DNA of 64,000 nt from Hyphomicrobiales bacterium (GCA_900472485.1 UCII01000002.1:310001-374000), one strand, 5' to 3'; shown: positions 19,190-28,955, numbered from the stretch's first letter. Notes: a model not told the origin generated them from the letters alone. Made by a program: numbers and translations.

Positions 19190-20800
19190 TCAGGCCTGGA
19201 GCCAGAGATATTCCGCCATCGCGTAACCCATCATGCCACCGAGCGGATTGGCTTCCAATCCGTGTACCTTGCTCGAAATGGCATCCACATTCGAGATATA
19301 GGCAGGGATGATGGTGCCCGCTTCGTCGGCGATCATCACCTGCATTTCGTCGTAGATCTGCTTGCGCTTGGTCTGATCGAGCAAACCGCGGGCTTCGATC
19401 AGCATCTTGTCGAATTTCTCCGACTTGTACTGGCTCTCGTTCCATGGAGCATTCGAGGCATAGAGGAGCGAGAACAGGATGTCGGGCGTCGGGCGCGGAT
19501 TGATGTTGCCGAAATGGATCGGCGCCTTCAGCCAGTAATTATCCCAATAGCCGTCGGACGGAACGCGCTGGACATCGAGCTTCATGCCGATGTTTGCGCC
19601 TGCGGCCTGGATGATCATTGCCATATCGATCGACGAGCCTGCCGCGTCGGAGGCGATCACCGGAATGGACTGTCCGAGCACGCCCGCCTTCTGGAAATGG
19701 AACTTGGCCTTGTCCGGATCAAAGGCTTTCGGCTTCAAATCGTTGTTATGGTAGATGTTCGCCGGGGAAACGGGCTGATCGTTAGCCACTTCGCCAAAAC
19801 CGCGCAATGCCGATTTGACGATCTGCTCGCGATTGACCAGGGACTTCATCCCGTCGACGAAGTCCTTCTTGTTGCCCGGCGTCATGTCGAGGCGCATGTT
19901 GAGGTTGGTGTAGTTGCCGCTTGTCGTTTTCGAAAGGGCAAAGCCGGACTGGCCATCGACCAGCTTCACGGCGCGGGGATTGATGGCAGCGGCAAGATGG
20001 ATGTCGCCCGAGAGCAGGGCATTCACACGGGCATTGTCGTCGCTGATCGCGAAGAACTCAAAGGAGTCGAGATAGGGCTGGCCCGACTTCCAGTAGTTCT
20101 TGTTCTTGACGACGACCGAGCGATTACCCGGATCGAAGGTTTCGAGAACGAAGGCGCCGGTGCCGTTGCCTTTCGAAAAGTCCGTCGTGCCGTTGGCAAC
20201 GATCATGAAATGATGCAGCGCCAGAATGGTCGGCAGGTCGGCATTCGGGTCGGCAAGCGTAATTTCGACCGTCGACTTGTCGACGGCCTTGAAGCCGGTC
20301 ATCTGGGCGGCGATCTTGGCAACCTTGGAGCCGACGCCCGGGTCGAGATGGCGCTTCAGCGAGAAGACGACGTCGTCGGCCGTCAGTTCCTTGCCGTCAT
20401 GGAACGTCACGCCCTTGCGCAGCTTGATCGTCCAGGTCTTGGCGTCCTTGCTTTCGATGCTCTCGGCAAGCTCCATTCGCGTCACGCCGGCCTTGTCGAT
20501 GAAGGTCAGGCGATTGTAGAGCGAGCAGCAGCGCACATAGTCGGTCGACAGGGACGCCTTGGCAGGATCCAGCGTGTCGGCAGTCGAGGATGACCAACCG
20601 GCCCCCTTGAATGCGCCGCCAGAGACCGGCGTGGCTGCGACAGCCTGCGTGGCACGGCCGAGAATGATTCCCGCCGATGATACTGCAACGCCTCCCGCCA
20701 GCATCAGTTTCAGAAGATCGCGCCGCGTTGCGCCGCGTCGGATGGCGTTCTCCACCATTGCGTCGTCGGCGGTGGTCCAGTTCGTAATTCCGTCAGTCAT
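19190..20800 (-). CDS. Peptide-type ABC transporter substrate-binding protein (family 5), Tat-exported
   Basis: The product has 536 residues. TRRDLLKL at about residues 25-32 followed by a hydrophobic stretch and AVAATP is a twin-arginine signal, placed after an unusually long, acidic N-region. The body is a DppA/OppA-type family 5 protein: LRKGVTFHDGKELTADDVVFSL is the classic signature near residue 125. The ATG at 20800 follows GGGGAATGAG; upstream extension has no similarity. It follows the HAD hydrolase gene (65-nt gap) and precedes its own permeases. Confidence 0.93.
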   Translation of the reverse strand: MTDGITNWTTADDAMVENAIRRGATRRDLLKLMLAGGVAVSSAGIILGRATQAVAATPVSGGAFKGAGWSSSTADTLDPAKASLSTDYVRCCSLYNRLTFIDKAGVTRMELAESIESKDAKTWTIKLRKGVTFHDGKELTADDVVFSLKRHLDPGVGSKVAKIAAQMTGFKAVDKSTVEITLADPNADLPTILALHHFMIVANGTTDFSKGNGTGAFVLETFDPGNRSVVVKNKNYWKSGQPYLDSFEFFAISDDNARVNALLSGDIHLAAAINPRAVKLVDGQSGFALSKTTSGNYTNLNMRLDMTPGNKKDFVDGMKSLVNREQIVKSALRGFGEVANDQPVSPANIYHNNDLKPKAFDPDKAKFHFQKAGVLGQSIPVIASDAAGSSIDMAMIIQAAGANIGMKLDVQRVPSDGYWDNYWLKAPIHFGNINPRPTPDILFSLLYASNAPWNESQYKSEKFDKMLIEARGLLDQTKRKQIYDEMQVMIADEAGTIIPAYISNVDAISSKVHGLEANPLGGMMGYAMAEYLWLQA

Positions 20801-20865
20801 CTCATTCCCCTTTTTCTGTTGATTGATGGGATGCCCGTCTTGGTCGCAAGCTCTCCCGGGTTGGG

Positions 20866-21588
20866 TCACTGTCTTTCGGTCAGCCTTTCCTTGACCGCCG
20901 AGGCGAAGGCCGCCATCGACGTGAAGTGGTAGTCGGGTTGAGTGAAGCTCTCGGGCTCTATCGTGCCGCCATAGCCGTCCTGCGCATGACGACGCTCGAT
21001 CCAGCAATTGGTCAGACCGAGCTTTCGCGAAATGCCGATGTCGTGGTACTGGCTTTGAGCGACATGCAGGATATCGTTCTTGCTCGCCCCTTTGCCGTCG
21101 ACGAATTCGAATACCTGTTCGAAAAAGGCGGGATCTGGCTTTTCCGTGCCGGTGTCGTCGGCCGTAAAGCTCGCAAAGAACGGCGAGCCGAGCTTCTTTT
21201 CGAAGTGATCGAGCGCCCAGCGGCGAGCGTTTGTCATTGCGACGAGGCGATGTGTTTTCTTGAGCTCGGCAAGTGCCGCCGCGCTGTCGTCGAACGCGTT
21301 CCAGTTGGCGACGGAATCACGCAGCTGCCGCGCATAACGATCTTCCGCCGGCAGGCCGAGTGCGGGTGCGATGACCATGTAGACCCGGGAGAGATCGTCC
21401 GGAAAGAGATCCGCCTCCTCGTTGTAGCGTGCCTGGCGATAGAGCCTCAGCGCTTCTTCGCCGTCGATGGAGGTGCCAGCTTCCGCCGCAATCTCGGCGA
21501 GGCAGGCCTTTATGCCGCCTTCGAAGTCGATGAGCGTGCCGACGACATCGAAGGTAAGATATTTGAAGTCCTGAAAGTCTTTGGCCAA
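20866..21588 (-). CDS. HAD hydrolase, haloacid dehalogenase type II family
   Basis: The product has 240 residues. Motif I is FDVVGTL (nucleophile Asp at about residue 14), motif II is AMTNARR, motif III is the Lys of GTEKPDP, and motif IV is HVAQSQYHDI with the acidic residue. These residues support a working phosphatase or dehalogenase. A TTG at 21588 is the chosen start, with GGAGAG about 7 nt upstream; homology begins within eight residues. A second family member lies divergently at 24369. Such HAD proteins are frequent in rhizobial amine-utilisation clusters, but the substrate is not known. Confidence 0.85.
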   Translation of the reverse strand: MAKDFQDFKYLTFDVVGTLIDFEGGIKACLAEIAAEAGTSIDGEEALRLYRQARYNEEADLFPDDLSRVYMVIAPALGLPAEDRYARQLRDSVANWNAFDDSAAALAELKKTHRLVAMTNARRWALDHFEKKLGSPFFASFTADDTGTEKPDPAFFEQVFEFVDGKGASKNDILHVAQSQYHDIGISRKLGLTNCWIERRHAQDGYGGTIEPESFTQPDYHFTSMAAFASAVKERLTERQ

Positions 21589-21822
21589 GTCATGCTCTCC
21601 TTCATGATCCGCTACGGCCAAGCCGCTTGCAGCATAAAATTCTGACCCAAAGGGCGGAAATCGTCTTGCCAAGGCCCGGAAAAGCCGGCTTTCAGCCGTT
21701 CTAGGAAGCAGTTTGGCAGTTCCTGAACGGCGGAGTCGCCGAATCGACGGTGTGCCGCGGCACAAAATTCCGAATTTCCGGCTCTGTCCGACATTTCACC
21801 AACGAAGCAGGCATCTGCCGCT

Positions 21823-23196
21823 TCAACGCATGGCTTCCCGAACGTCGGGATCTTCCAAGGTCTGGTCGAGGGTCTTTCGCGTGCGGTCCAGGATCGCATC
21901 GATATCATCGTCCGTGCAGCAAAGCGGAGGGGCGTATCCAAGCACGCCATGGGCGAATGCGCGGATGACAAGGCCATTGTCCCAGGCGCGATCGAAAATC
22001 CGGCGCGCCGGCGCGGCAGCACTTGGCAATGGTGTCTTCTTGACCTTGTTAACGACCAGCTCGACGGCCGCCAGCATGCCGCGACCGCGGACATCGCCAA
22101 CCAGCGGATGGTCACGCAGGCTTTCGAGCCCCTCCATCAGGCGCGCACCGGCCTTGACGCCATTTTCGAGAAGGCCGCCCTCATAGAGCTTCAGCACTTC
22201 GAGCCCGACGGCGGCGCTGACGGGATGGGCCGAATAGGTGTAGCCATGGCCGACCGCCGCATTTCCGGCGCTGTCAGCGATGACATCATAGACACGATCG
22301 GACATGAATACAGCACCCATAGGCACGTAGCCGGAGGTCAGGCCCTTGGCCGTTGTCATGAAATCGGGAACGATTTCGTCATACGAACAGGCAAACAGCG
22401 GACCGGTTCTACCGAAGCCGGTAATGACCTCATCGGCGATGAAGAGAATGCCATATTGGCTGCAGAGATCGCGGATCGCCTTCAGCCAGCCTTTCGGCGG
22501 CACGATGACGCCGCCCGATCCCTGGATAGGTTCGGCATAAAATGCCGCCACGCGCTCGGCGCCTATCGCTTCGATCTTCGATTTGAAGTCCGCGATCGAG
22601 GCGGCAATGATCGCATCCGCCTCTTCGCCGGCCGGATTGCGATAAGGATAGGGCGAGGGGATCTTGTGCTGCCAGTCGAAGGGGACGCCGAAGCCGGCAT
22701 GGAAGCCGGGTAGCGCCGTGAGGCCGGCCCCAACGGTTGAGGAGCCGTGGTAACCCTGCTCGATCGAAATGAACTGATCGCGCTCCGGCTTACCTTTGGC
22801 ATGCCAGTAGTAGCGGACAAAACGCACCGTGCTGTCGACGGCATCCGATCCACCCAGCGTGAAGAAGATGTGATTGAGATCGCCGGGCGCCCGGTCGGCG
22901 AGTTCGGCGGCAAGGCGAATGGCCGCCTCGCAACCGATATCGAAGTAACCCGTCGCATAGGGCAGTTCACGCATCTGGCGGGCTGCTGCTTCAACGATGT
23001 TCTCATGCCCGTAGCCTGCGTTCACACACCAGAGGCCGGCAAATCCATCGACAAGCTGATGGCCCGATGCGTCGGTCACGGTTGCGCCTTTTGCGGATCG
23101 CAACACCCGCACGCCCAGTTTTTCATGGCCGCGATAGGATGAGACCGGATGGATGAGGTGCGCGCGATCGAGTTCGATGAGCGAGTTGGCGAGCAT
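21823..23196 (-). CDS. Class III (PLP-dependent) aminotransferase, omega-amino acid / polyamine type
   Basis: The product has 457 residues, full length for class III. The cofactor-binding motif is FIADEVITGFGRTG, with the Schiff-base Lys in TTAKGLTSGYVPMG. GYHGSSTVG binds phosphate, and an N-terminal DGFAGLWCVNAGYGH block matches the omega-transaminase group. The ATG at 23196 has GGAGATC 4 nt upstream. It is 13 nt downstream of the acetyltransferase gene. The family moves terminal amino groups of compounds such as putrescine, GABA, beta-alanine or taurine to pyruvate or oxoglutarate, giving an aldehyde. That would suit the aldehyde dehydrogenases encoded nearby. Confidence 0.9.
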   Translation of the reverse strand: MLANSLIELDRAHLIHPVSSYRGHEKLGVRVLRSAKGATVTDASGHQLVDGFAGLWCVNAGYGHENIVEAAARQMRELPYATGYFDIGCEAAIRLAAELADRAPGDLNHIFFTLGGSDAVDSTVRFVRYYWHAKGKPERDQFISIEQGYHGSSTVGAGLTALPGFHAGFGVPFDWQHKIPSPYPYRNPAGEEADAIIAASIADFKSKIEAIGAERVAAFYAEPIQGSGGVIVPPKGWLKAIRDLCSQYGILFIADEVITGFGRTGPLFACSYDEIVPDFMTTAKGLTSGYVPMGAVFMSDRVYDVIADSAGNAAVGHGYTYSAHPVSAAVGLEVLKLYEGGLLENGVKAGARLMEGLESLRDHPLVGDVRGRGMLAAVELVVNKVKKTPLPSAAAPARRIFDRAWDNGLVIRAFAHGVLGYAPPLCCTDDDIDAILDRTRKTLDQTLEDPDVREAMR

Positions 23197-23209
23197 GATG
23201 ATCTCCAGA

Positions 23210-24049
23210 TTATCCGAGAGCCTGATTGGCCAATGCAAATATTCTCGCGTCCTGGCTGAGGGCTCCAGCGCCGGCCGGACGTCGCATCGCGATCCCGCCA
23301 CCCACATGGTTGAGGCCGATTTCCGCCAGCCAGCCGGTCAGCCCCGAGCTTTCGTTCGTATCGACGCGCAGGAATCCCCTCGGCTTGCGAAGGGCAAGCG
23401 CCGTTATCAGCGATTTTGCATCCTCGGCATTCGATGCGACGACAGGCCCGATCACATCGCCGCGCCCAAAGGCGCGCAGCGTGCCGAAAGCCTCGATACG
23501 GCCATGCCGCCGAATGACGAACATTTGCGCGACCTCTGTGAGCGCGTCGATCAACGTGCAGCGATCCGCACCGAAAGCCGCGTGATCGAGCGCCTTGATC
23601 GCGGAAGAATCATCGCCGGTCGCGGCCTCGACATCCCCAGCCGGCGCGAGGTCCGCCAGATGTCCCTGATGCTGAAAGATCTCGCCCCCGGCGACAAAGC
23701 CGAGCTTGCGATAAAGCGGCAGTCCGTCCGTGGTTGCAATGAGCCTCAGAGGGCGGTCGCCAGCAAGCGCTATTGCGGCATCCATCAGCTTGCGGCCAAG
23801 CCCGAGGCCGCGCAGGCTCTCGTCGACGATCACCATATTGATCGTCGCACAATCGTCCTTGTAGGGTGTCATCAGGATGGTGCCTACGACACGTCCCGTC
23901 TCGTCCATGGCTGCCACGCCTTGGCTCAAACGCAAGGCTAGATGCCAGTCCTCGGCACGATGAGGCCATTTGGCTTGGCGTGAGAGGGCGAGTGCGCCGT
24001 CTATATGCTCCGGTGTGAAGCTGACCAAATTTATGCTGTCGGTTCGCAT
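23210..24049 (-). CDS. GNAT family N-acetyltransferase, two-domain type
   Basis: The product has 279 residues. The first 140 form a GNAT fold with the acetyl-CoA loop SLRGLGLGRKLMDAA. The C-terminal half resembles the second GNAT-like domain (Acetyltransf_18 type) with FGRGDVIGPVVASNAEDA. The ATG at 24049 has AAGGATG upstream. It heads the minus-strand operon ahead of the aminotransferase. It is clearly related to the protein at 33218-34114 (shared WPHRAEDW, GRV(V/M)G, HVVGPVVASN-like block, and the same ending ...QALG). It probably acetylates an amine of the pathway or a regulator ligand; the substrate is unknown. Confidence 0.85.
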   Translation of the reverse strand: MRTDSINLVSFTPEHIDGALALSRQAKWPHRAEDWHLALRLSQGVAAMDETGRVVGTILMTPYKDDCATINMVIVDESLRGLGLGRKLMDAAIALAGDRPLRLIATTDGLPLYRKLGFVAGGEIFQHQGHLADLAPAGDVEAATGDDSSAIKALDHAAFGADRCTLIDALTEVAQMFVIRRHGRIEAFGTLRAFGRGDVIGPVVASNAEDAKSLITALALRKPRGFLRVDTNESSGLTGWLAEIGLNHVGGGIAMRRPAGAGALSQDARIFALANQALG

Positions 24050-24368
24050 GGGGCATCCTTTCCTTGCCCCAAGTCTCGGCGATCCCCGCACGGCAGATTA
24101 TCTGAAGGCGCGGTTCGTCGTGATATCTTTCGCCGTAGCGGACGGGCTTGGCCGCATCTTATGCTGAGGATGCCTTTTCGGTCGCTCTGCAATGGTCCAA
24201 AAACAACGTCGCGACGCATATCCGCTGCAACACTCTGCCAAAGGATGCCGCGCATACGAAACAATATGCTTTGCGGAGAGGTCAATTCGATCATGTCCGT
24301 CGAGGCACTTCAGCCTATGATCGTCTCAGTAAAGAACGCAAATCCCTTTAGATAGAGGACGAACGGAC
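24050..24368. other. Divergent intergenic region, no gene seen
   Basis: This stretch separates the acetyltransferase operon (minus) from the HAD/FAD-oxidase pair (plus) and should hold both promoters. I see no convincing open frame, strong hairpin or clear palindrome. Confidence 0.5.
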
Positions 24369-25037
24369 ATGGCGCCTTTCCGGCCGAAATATATCACCTT
24401 CGATTGCTATGGCACGCTCACCAATTTCGAGATGGCCGAAGCTGCACGCGACATCTATGGCTCGGAGCTCGATGAAGCGAAGATGCAGCAGTTTACAAAG
24501 AACTTCGCCGCCTATCGGCTGGACGAGGTTCTCGGTGACTGGAAGCCCTATGCCGAAGTCGTTCACAACGCGGTCGAGCGGACCTGCCGCGCGAATGGCG
24601 TCAAGTTCCGCGCGGAAGACGCCAAGGCGATCTATGAGCGTGTGCCCGGCTGGGGACCGCATCCCGACGTGCCGGCCGGACTGGCGAAAGTTGCCAAGGA
24701 AATCCCTCTGGTCATCCTGTCCAACGCAATGAACAGTCAGATCATGTCGAATGTCGAGAAACTCGGCGCGCCTTTCCATGCCGTCTATACGGCAGAACAG
24801 GCCAACGCCTACAAGCCGCGCTTCAAGGCGTTCGAATATATGTTCGACATGTTGGGTTGCGGGCCGGAGGACATCCTGCATTGCTCGTCCTCCTTCCGCT
24901 ACGACCTGATGTCGGCGCATGATCTCGGCATCAAGAACAAGGTCTGGGTCAATCGTGGCCATGAACCGGCAAATCCCTATTACGGCTATGTCGAGATCGC
25001 GGACATATCCGGCCTGGCCGGCGTCGTCGGACTATAA
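24369..25037 (+). CDS. HAD hydrolase, haloacid dehalogenase type II family
   Basis: The product has 222 residues. Motif I is FDCYGTLTNF (Asp at residue 12), motif II is LSNAMN, motif III contains the Lys of ANAYKPR, and motif IV is HCSSSFRYDLM. This is the DCYGTL form seen in L-2-haloacid dehalogenases, though many members are phosphatases of unknown target. GAGGAC lies about 8 nt upstream of the ATG. It is 14 nt upstream of the FAD oxidase, so the two form an operon. Confidence 0.88.
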   Translation: MAPFRPKYITFDCYGTLTNFEMAEAARDIYGSELDEAKMQQFTKNFAAYRLDEVLGDWKPYAEVVHNAVERTCRANGVKFRAEDAKAIYERVPGWGPHPDVPAGLAKVAKEIPLVILSNAMNSQIMSNVEKLGAPFHAVYTAEQANAYKPRFKAFEYMFDMLGCGPEDILHCSSSFRYDLMSAHDLGIKNKVWVNRGHEPANPYYGYVEIADISGLAGVVGL

Positions 25038-25051
25038 GGGAAGGCAACCTC

Positions 25052-26326
25052 ATGAAATTCGTCTCCTATTGGCACGATACAGCGCTGGCCTTTGCCGGAG
25101 GACGGCAAGGCCCGGTCGAAGGGCGATACGACGCCTGTGTCATAGGAGCCGGTTTCACCGGACTGTCCGCGGCCCGGCAACTGGCCAAGGCCGGCGCCAG
25201 AGTCGTGGTCCTCGAAGCCGAGCGCGTCGGCTGGGGCGCCTCGGGTCGCAATGGTGGTCATCTGAACAATGGTCTCGCCCACAGCTATCCCGCCGCCAAA
25301 GCCGAACTCGGCAAGGAGAAGGCGATCGCGCTATATAAGGCGCTCGATGCCTCCATCGATACGATCGAGGCGCTTGTCGCCGAAGAGGGGATCGACTGCA
25401 ATTTTCGCCGGGCCGGAAAGCTGAAACTGGCATCGAAGCCCCAGCATTTCGCATCGATTGTCAGTAACTTCGAGGCTGTCCATGCCGAGGTGGATCCGGA
25501 TACGGCACTGCTAACGCCCGACGATCTCAAACAGGAGATCGGCTCGCCCTTCCACGGCGCGATGCTCTTCAAAAAGAGTGCGATGATGCACATGGGCCGC
25601 TATGCGGTCGGTCTTGCGAATGCTGCAGTACGCCACGGTGCTGTCATCCATGAGGCCGCGCCGGTGACGAACAGGGTCCAGGACAATGGCCGGCATCGGT
25701 TGGTGACACCGCGCGGCGAAATCACGGCCGATAACGTGCTGGTGGCGACCGGCGCCTACACGACCCCGAATTTTGGGTATTTCCGCCGGCGGATCATCTC
25801 GGTCGGCAGCTTCCTGATCGCAACCCGACCGCTGACAGCGGATGAGATCGCATCGGTCATGCCGGGAAATCGCACCTGCGTCACCTCGATGAACATCGGC
25901 AACTATTTCCGCCTGTCTCCCGACAACCGGCTGCTGTTCGGCGGCCGGGCGCGATTTTCTGCGACTTCTGACCATCGTTCCGACGCCAAGAGCGGCGCAA
26001 TTCTGAAGGCAGGTCTGGCCGAGATATTCCCCCAGCTTGCCGGAATCGAAGTCGATTATTGCTGGGGTGGTCTCGTCGACATGACGAAGGATCGTTATCC
26101 GCGCGCCGGCTATCATGATGGAAGCTGGTATGCGATGGGCTATTCCGGCCATGGTGCACAACTGTCGACGCATCTCGGCATCATCATGGCCGATGCGATG
26201 CTCGGCCGCGAGGATCGCAATCCCATGAAGGATGTCGATTGGCCGGCTGTGCCGGGTCATTTCGGTAAACCATGGTTCCTGCCCTTGGTAGGCCTCTACT
26301 ATAAGACGCTGGACAGGTTCCAGTAA
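25052..26326 (+). CDS. FAD-dependent amine oxidase, gamma-glutamylputrescine oxidase (PuuB)-like
   Basis: The product has 424 residues. GAGFTG (32-37) and VLEAERVGWGASGRNGG bind FAD, the latter being the signature of the PuuB/OrdL group of DAO-family oxidases. The C-terminus has WGGLVDMTKDRYP and GYSGHGAQLSTHLG, also typical. PuuB oxidises a masked putrescine (gamma-glutamylputrescine) to an aldehyde. No gamma-glutamylputrescine synthetase (PuuA) or hydrolase (PuuD) is present here, so the substrate is likely a different amine derivative. It is followed by a strong terminator. Confidence 0.9.
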   Translation: MKFVSYWHDTALAFAGGRQGPVEGRYDACVIGAGFTGLSAARQLAKAGARVVVLEAERVGWGASGRNGGHLNNGLAHSYPAAKAELGKEKAIALYKALDASIDTIEALVAEEGIDCNFRRAGKLKLASKPQHFASIVSNFEAVHAEVDPDTALLTPDDLKQEIGSPFHGAMLFKKSAMMHMGRYAVGLANAAVRHGAVIHEAAPVTNRVQDNGRHRLVTPRGEITADNVLVATGAYTTPNFGYFRRRIISVGSFLIATRPLTADEIASVMPGNRTCVTSMNIGNYFRLSPDNRLLFGGRARFSATSDHRSDAKSGAILKAGLAEIFPQLAGIEVDYCWGGLVDMTKDRYPRAGYHDGSWYAMGYSGHGAQLSTHLGIIMADAMLGREDRNPMKDVDWPAVPGHFGKPWFLPLVGLYYKTLDRFQ

Positions 26327-26345
26327 CCACAGCGAACAGCTTTGA

Positions 26346-26386
26346 AGCTGGGCCGATCACGAACAGATCGGCCCAGCTGCTATTTT
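26346..26386. terminator. Strong rho-independent terminator between convergent operons
   Basis: AGCTGGGCCGATC (26346-26358) pairs perfectly with 26366-26378 across a 7-nt loop, followed by GCTATTTT. It ends the HAD/FAD-oxidase transcript and may work weakly for the opposing operon. Confidence 0.85.
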
Positions 26387-26398
26387 GGCGCCCGATTT

Positions 26399-26431
26399 GG
26401 AGCATTTCCGCTTTTCTTCGAAATGTTTTAG
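26399..26431. repeat. Degenerate palindrome of rhizobial intergenic type
   Basis: GGAGCATTTC...GAAATGTTTTAG has arms GCATTTC/GAAATGT around a pyrimidine-rich loop. From memory it resembles a decayed copy of the AGAGCATTTC-type repeats common in Rhizobium. It overlaps the stop codon of the dehydrogenase gene on the minus strand. Confidence 0.35.
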
Positions 26432-27885
26432 CCCAGCCCGCCCATGTGAAAGCTCTTCATCTCAAGATATTCCTCGATACCGACTTGTGCGCCCTCGCGG
26501 CCGATTCCGGATTGTTTGACGCCGCCGAAGGGGGCGACTTCCATGGAAACCGAGCCGGTATTGAGCCCGACCATGCCGAATTCCAGGGCCTCGCCGACGC
26601 GCCAGGCGCGCTTCAGATTGTCGGTATAGAAATAGGAAGCCAGGCCGAAGGGTGTGCCGTTGGCGATCGCGATCGCCTCCTCTTCGGTTTCGAAGCGGAA
26701 GAGCGGCGCCACAGGTCCGAAGGTCTCTTCGCCGGCAAGCTCCATCTCTGTCGTCGCGCCGGTCAGGATGATCGGCGCCGTATATTGTCCGCCGTCGGGT
26801 AGCTGCCGGGCGGCTGTGATGATCGTCGCGCCCTTCGCCAGCGCGTCGCGGACATGCCGGTCGATTTTCTCGATTGCCGCCCGGTTGATCATCGGGCCGA
26901 TCGACACGCCGGCCTCGGTGCCTGGGCCGACTTTCATGGCATCGACCTTTGCCCTCAGTTTCGCTGCGAAGGCGTCATAGACGCCCGATTGCACGAGAAG
27001 CCGGTTGGCGCAGACGCAGGTCTGGCCGCCATTGCGGAACTTGGAGGCAAGCGCGCCTTCAACGGCTAGATCCAGATCGGCGTCGTCGAAGACGATGAAG
27101 GGCGCGTTGCCGCCGAGTTCGAGGCTGAGCCGCTTGATGCTATCGGCAGCACCGCGCATCAGGAGCGCGCCGACCCGGGTCGAGCCGGTGAAGGAAATCT
27201 TGCGCACGGTTTCGTTGCCCATGATCTCGTTGCCGATCGCCGTTGGCATACCGGTGACGATATTGATGACGCCGGCCGGGATGCCGGCGCGCTCGGCGAG
27301 GACCCCGAGGGCAAGCGCAGAATAGGGGGTGAATTCCGAGGGCTTGACGACAACAGTGCAGCCGGCGGCAAGAGCCGGCGCGACCTTGCGGGTGATCATC
27401 GCATTGGGAAAATTCCAGGGCGTGATGATGCCGCAAACACCGACCGGCTCCTTGAGCACGATGATGCGGCGATCGGGTGTGGGAGACGGTATAGTGTGAC
27501 CGTTAATGCGGCGGGCCTCCTCCGCGAACCACTTCACGAAGGAGGCGCCGTAGCGAATTTCGCCACGCGCTTCGTCGAGCGGCTTACCTTGTTCCGTCGT
27601 CAGAATGAGGGCGAGATCGTCAACGTTTTCAAGCATAAGGTTGTGCCAGGTTTCGAGAAGGGCGGCACGCTCCGCATTTGTCTTGCGCTTCCAGCTGCGC
27701 TGCGCTCGCTCGGCAGCCGCGATCGCGTCGCGCGTCTCTGCAGAACCCATGTCGGGCACCGTGCCGATGGCAGTCTGTTTTGCCGGGTCTTGAACATCCA
27801 CCGTCCTGCCTGAGGCAGCCGCGACCCAGGCTCCGTCGATCAATCCCTTGTCACGGAAAAGCTGCTTGTCTTTCAAATCCAACAT
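26428..27885 (-). CDS. gabD: NAD(P)-dependent succinate-semialdehyde dehydrogenase type aldehyde dehydrogenase
   Basis: The product has 485 residues. ITPWNFP binds cofactor, the catalytic Glu is in LELGGNAP, and the catalytic Cys is in RNGGQTCVCANR. That NGGQTCVCANR form is characteristic of GabD-type enzymes, and the C-terminus MKSFHMGGLG also fits. It converts succinate semialdehyde, or a close omega-oxo acid, to the diacid. It is the last gene of a six-gene minus-strand operon beginning at 33001. A class III aminotransferase in the same region would supply such an aldehyde. Confidence 0.9.
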   Translation of the reverse strand: MLDLKDKQLFRDKGLIDGAWVAAASGRTVDVQDPAKQTAIGTVPDMGSAETRDAIAAAERAQRSWKRKTNAERAALLETWHNLMLENVDDLALILTTEQGKPLDEARGEIRYGASFVKWFAEEARRINGHTIPSPTPDRRIIVLKEPVGVCGIITPWNFPNAMITRKVAPALAAGCTVVVKPSEFTPYSALALGVLAERAGIPAGVINIVTGMPTAIGNEIMGNETVRKISFTGSTRVGALLMRGAADSIKRLSLELGGNAPFIVFDDADLDLAVEGALASKFRNGGQTCVCANRLLVQSGVYDAFAAKLRAKVDAMKVGPGTEAGVSIGPMINRAAIEKIDRHVRDALAKGATIITAARQLPDGGQYTAPIILTGATTEMELAGEETFGPVAPLFRFETEEEAIAIANGTPFGLASYFYTDNLKRAWRVGEALEFGMVGLNTGSVSMEVAPFGGVKQSGIGREGAQVGIEEYLEMKSFHMGGLG

Positions 27886-27899
27886 GAGGTCCTCTGTAA

Positions 27900-28943
27900 T
27901 CAGGAGAGTGCGGCAATGATGCCGGCGGTGATGGTTTCCGTCCGATCCTTGCCCGGAAGTGTGCCGATGCCGCGCGCGGTTGCGGCCTCCATGGCAGCGA
28001 TGATGCGGGCGGCAGCATCCCTCTCGCCCAGATGATCGAGCATCATCGCTCCCGACCAGATGGCGGCGATCGGATTGGCGATGCCGCGCCCGGCAATGTC
28101 CGGGGCCGAACCATGAACCGGCTCGAACATCGATGGCGCGTTGCGCTGCGGATTGATATTGGCCGAAGCCGCAAATCCAAGGCCGCCCTGAATGGCGGCG
28201 CCAAGATCGGTCAGGATATCGCCGAACAGATTGGAGGCGACGACGACATCAAGACTTTCCGGCGCCATCACCATACGGGCTGCCATGGCGTCGATGTGAT
28301 AGCTCGTGACTTCGACATCGGGATATTCGGCCGAAAGCCTGGCCGTGATTTCGTCCCAGAACACCATGGAATATTTCTGGGCATTGGATTTGGTGACGGA
28401 GGCAAGCTTGCCGCGCCGGGCACGCGCCTGCTCGAAGCCGAAGCGCAGGATGCGCTCGACGCCCGTGCGGGTAAAGATCGACGTCTCCACCGCGACTTCA
28501 TCGCTCGTACCCTGATGGACGCGGCCGCCGGCGCCCGAATATTCGCCCTCGGTGTTTTCGCGGATGCAGAGAATGTCGAATGTCTCCACCCGCAACGGTC
28601 CCTGTACCCCCGGCAGCAGCCGGTGCGGCCGGATATTGGCATATTGCGCGAAGGCCTTGCGGATCGGCAGCAACAGGCCATGTAGCGAGACCGAATCCGG
28701 CACCTCGGCGGGCCAGCCGACGGCACCGAGCAGGATCGCATCGAACGACCTCAGCGTCTCGATCCCGTCTTCAGGCATCATCCGCCCCGTCTGCTTGTAG
28801 AATTGGCAGGACCACGGAAATTCGGTGCTATTCAGTGCAAAGCCGCCAGCCTTGGCGGCAACTTGCAGCACCGACCATGCGGCGTCCGTCACGTCCTTGC
28901 CGATGCCGTCACCGGGGATCAGAGCGATGGAATAGGTCTTCAT
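27900..28943 (-). CDS. Tartrate / D-malate dehydrogenase family (beta-decarboxylating) enzyme
   Basis: The product has 347 residues in the isocitrate/isopropylmalate dehydrogenase family. GDGIG is near the N-terminus, the substrate loop is IRPHRLLPGV, and RENTEGEYSG and the metal-binding NLFGDILTDLGAA follow. MFEPVHGSAPDIAG near the C-terminus contacts NAD. The pattern (LHGLLLPIRKAFAQYANIRP) points to the TtuC/DmlA group, which oxidises tartrate, D-malate or related 2-hydroxy acids, with Mg/Mn and NAD. It is 12 nt from the next aldehyde dehydrogenase and 14 nt from GabD, so co-expression is likely. Confidence 0.88.
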   Translation of the reverse strand: MKTYSIALIPGDGIGKDVTDAAWSVLQVAAKAGGFALNSTEFPWSCQFYKQTGRMMPEDGIETLRSFDAILLGAVGWPAEVPDSVSLHGLLLPIRKAFAQYANIRPHRLLPGVQGPLRVETFDILCIRENTEGEYSGAGGRVHQGTSDEVAVETSIFTRTGVERILRFGFEQARARRGKLASVTKSNAQKYSMVFWDEITARLSAEYPDVEVTSYHIDAMAARMVMAPESLDVVVASNLFGDILTDLGAAIQGGLGFAASANINPQRNAPSMFEPVHGSAPDIAGRGIANPIAAIWSGAMMLDHLGERDAAARIIAAMEAATARGIGTLPGKDRTETITAGIIAALS

Positions 28944-28955
28944 GGTGTAGCTCCC

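Noticed and set aside
19094..20593. Long plus-strand open frame opposite the peptide-binding protein
   Set aside because: Antisense shadow of a clear family 5 binding protein.
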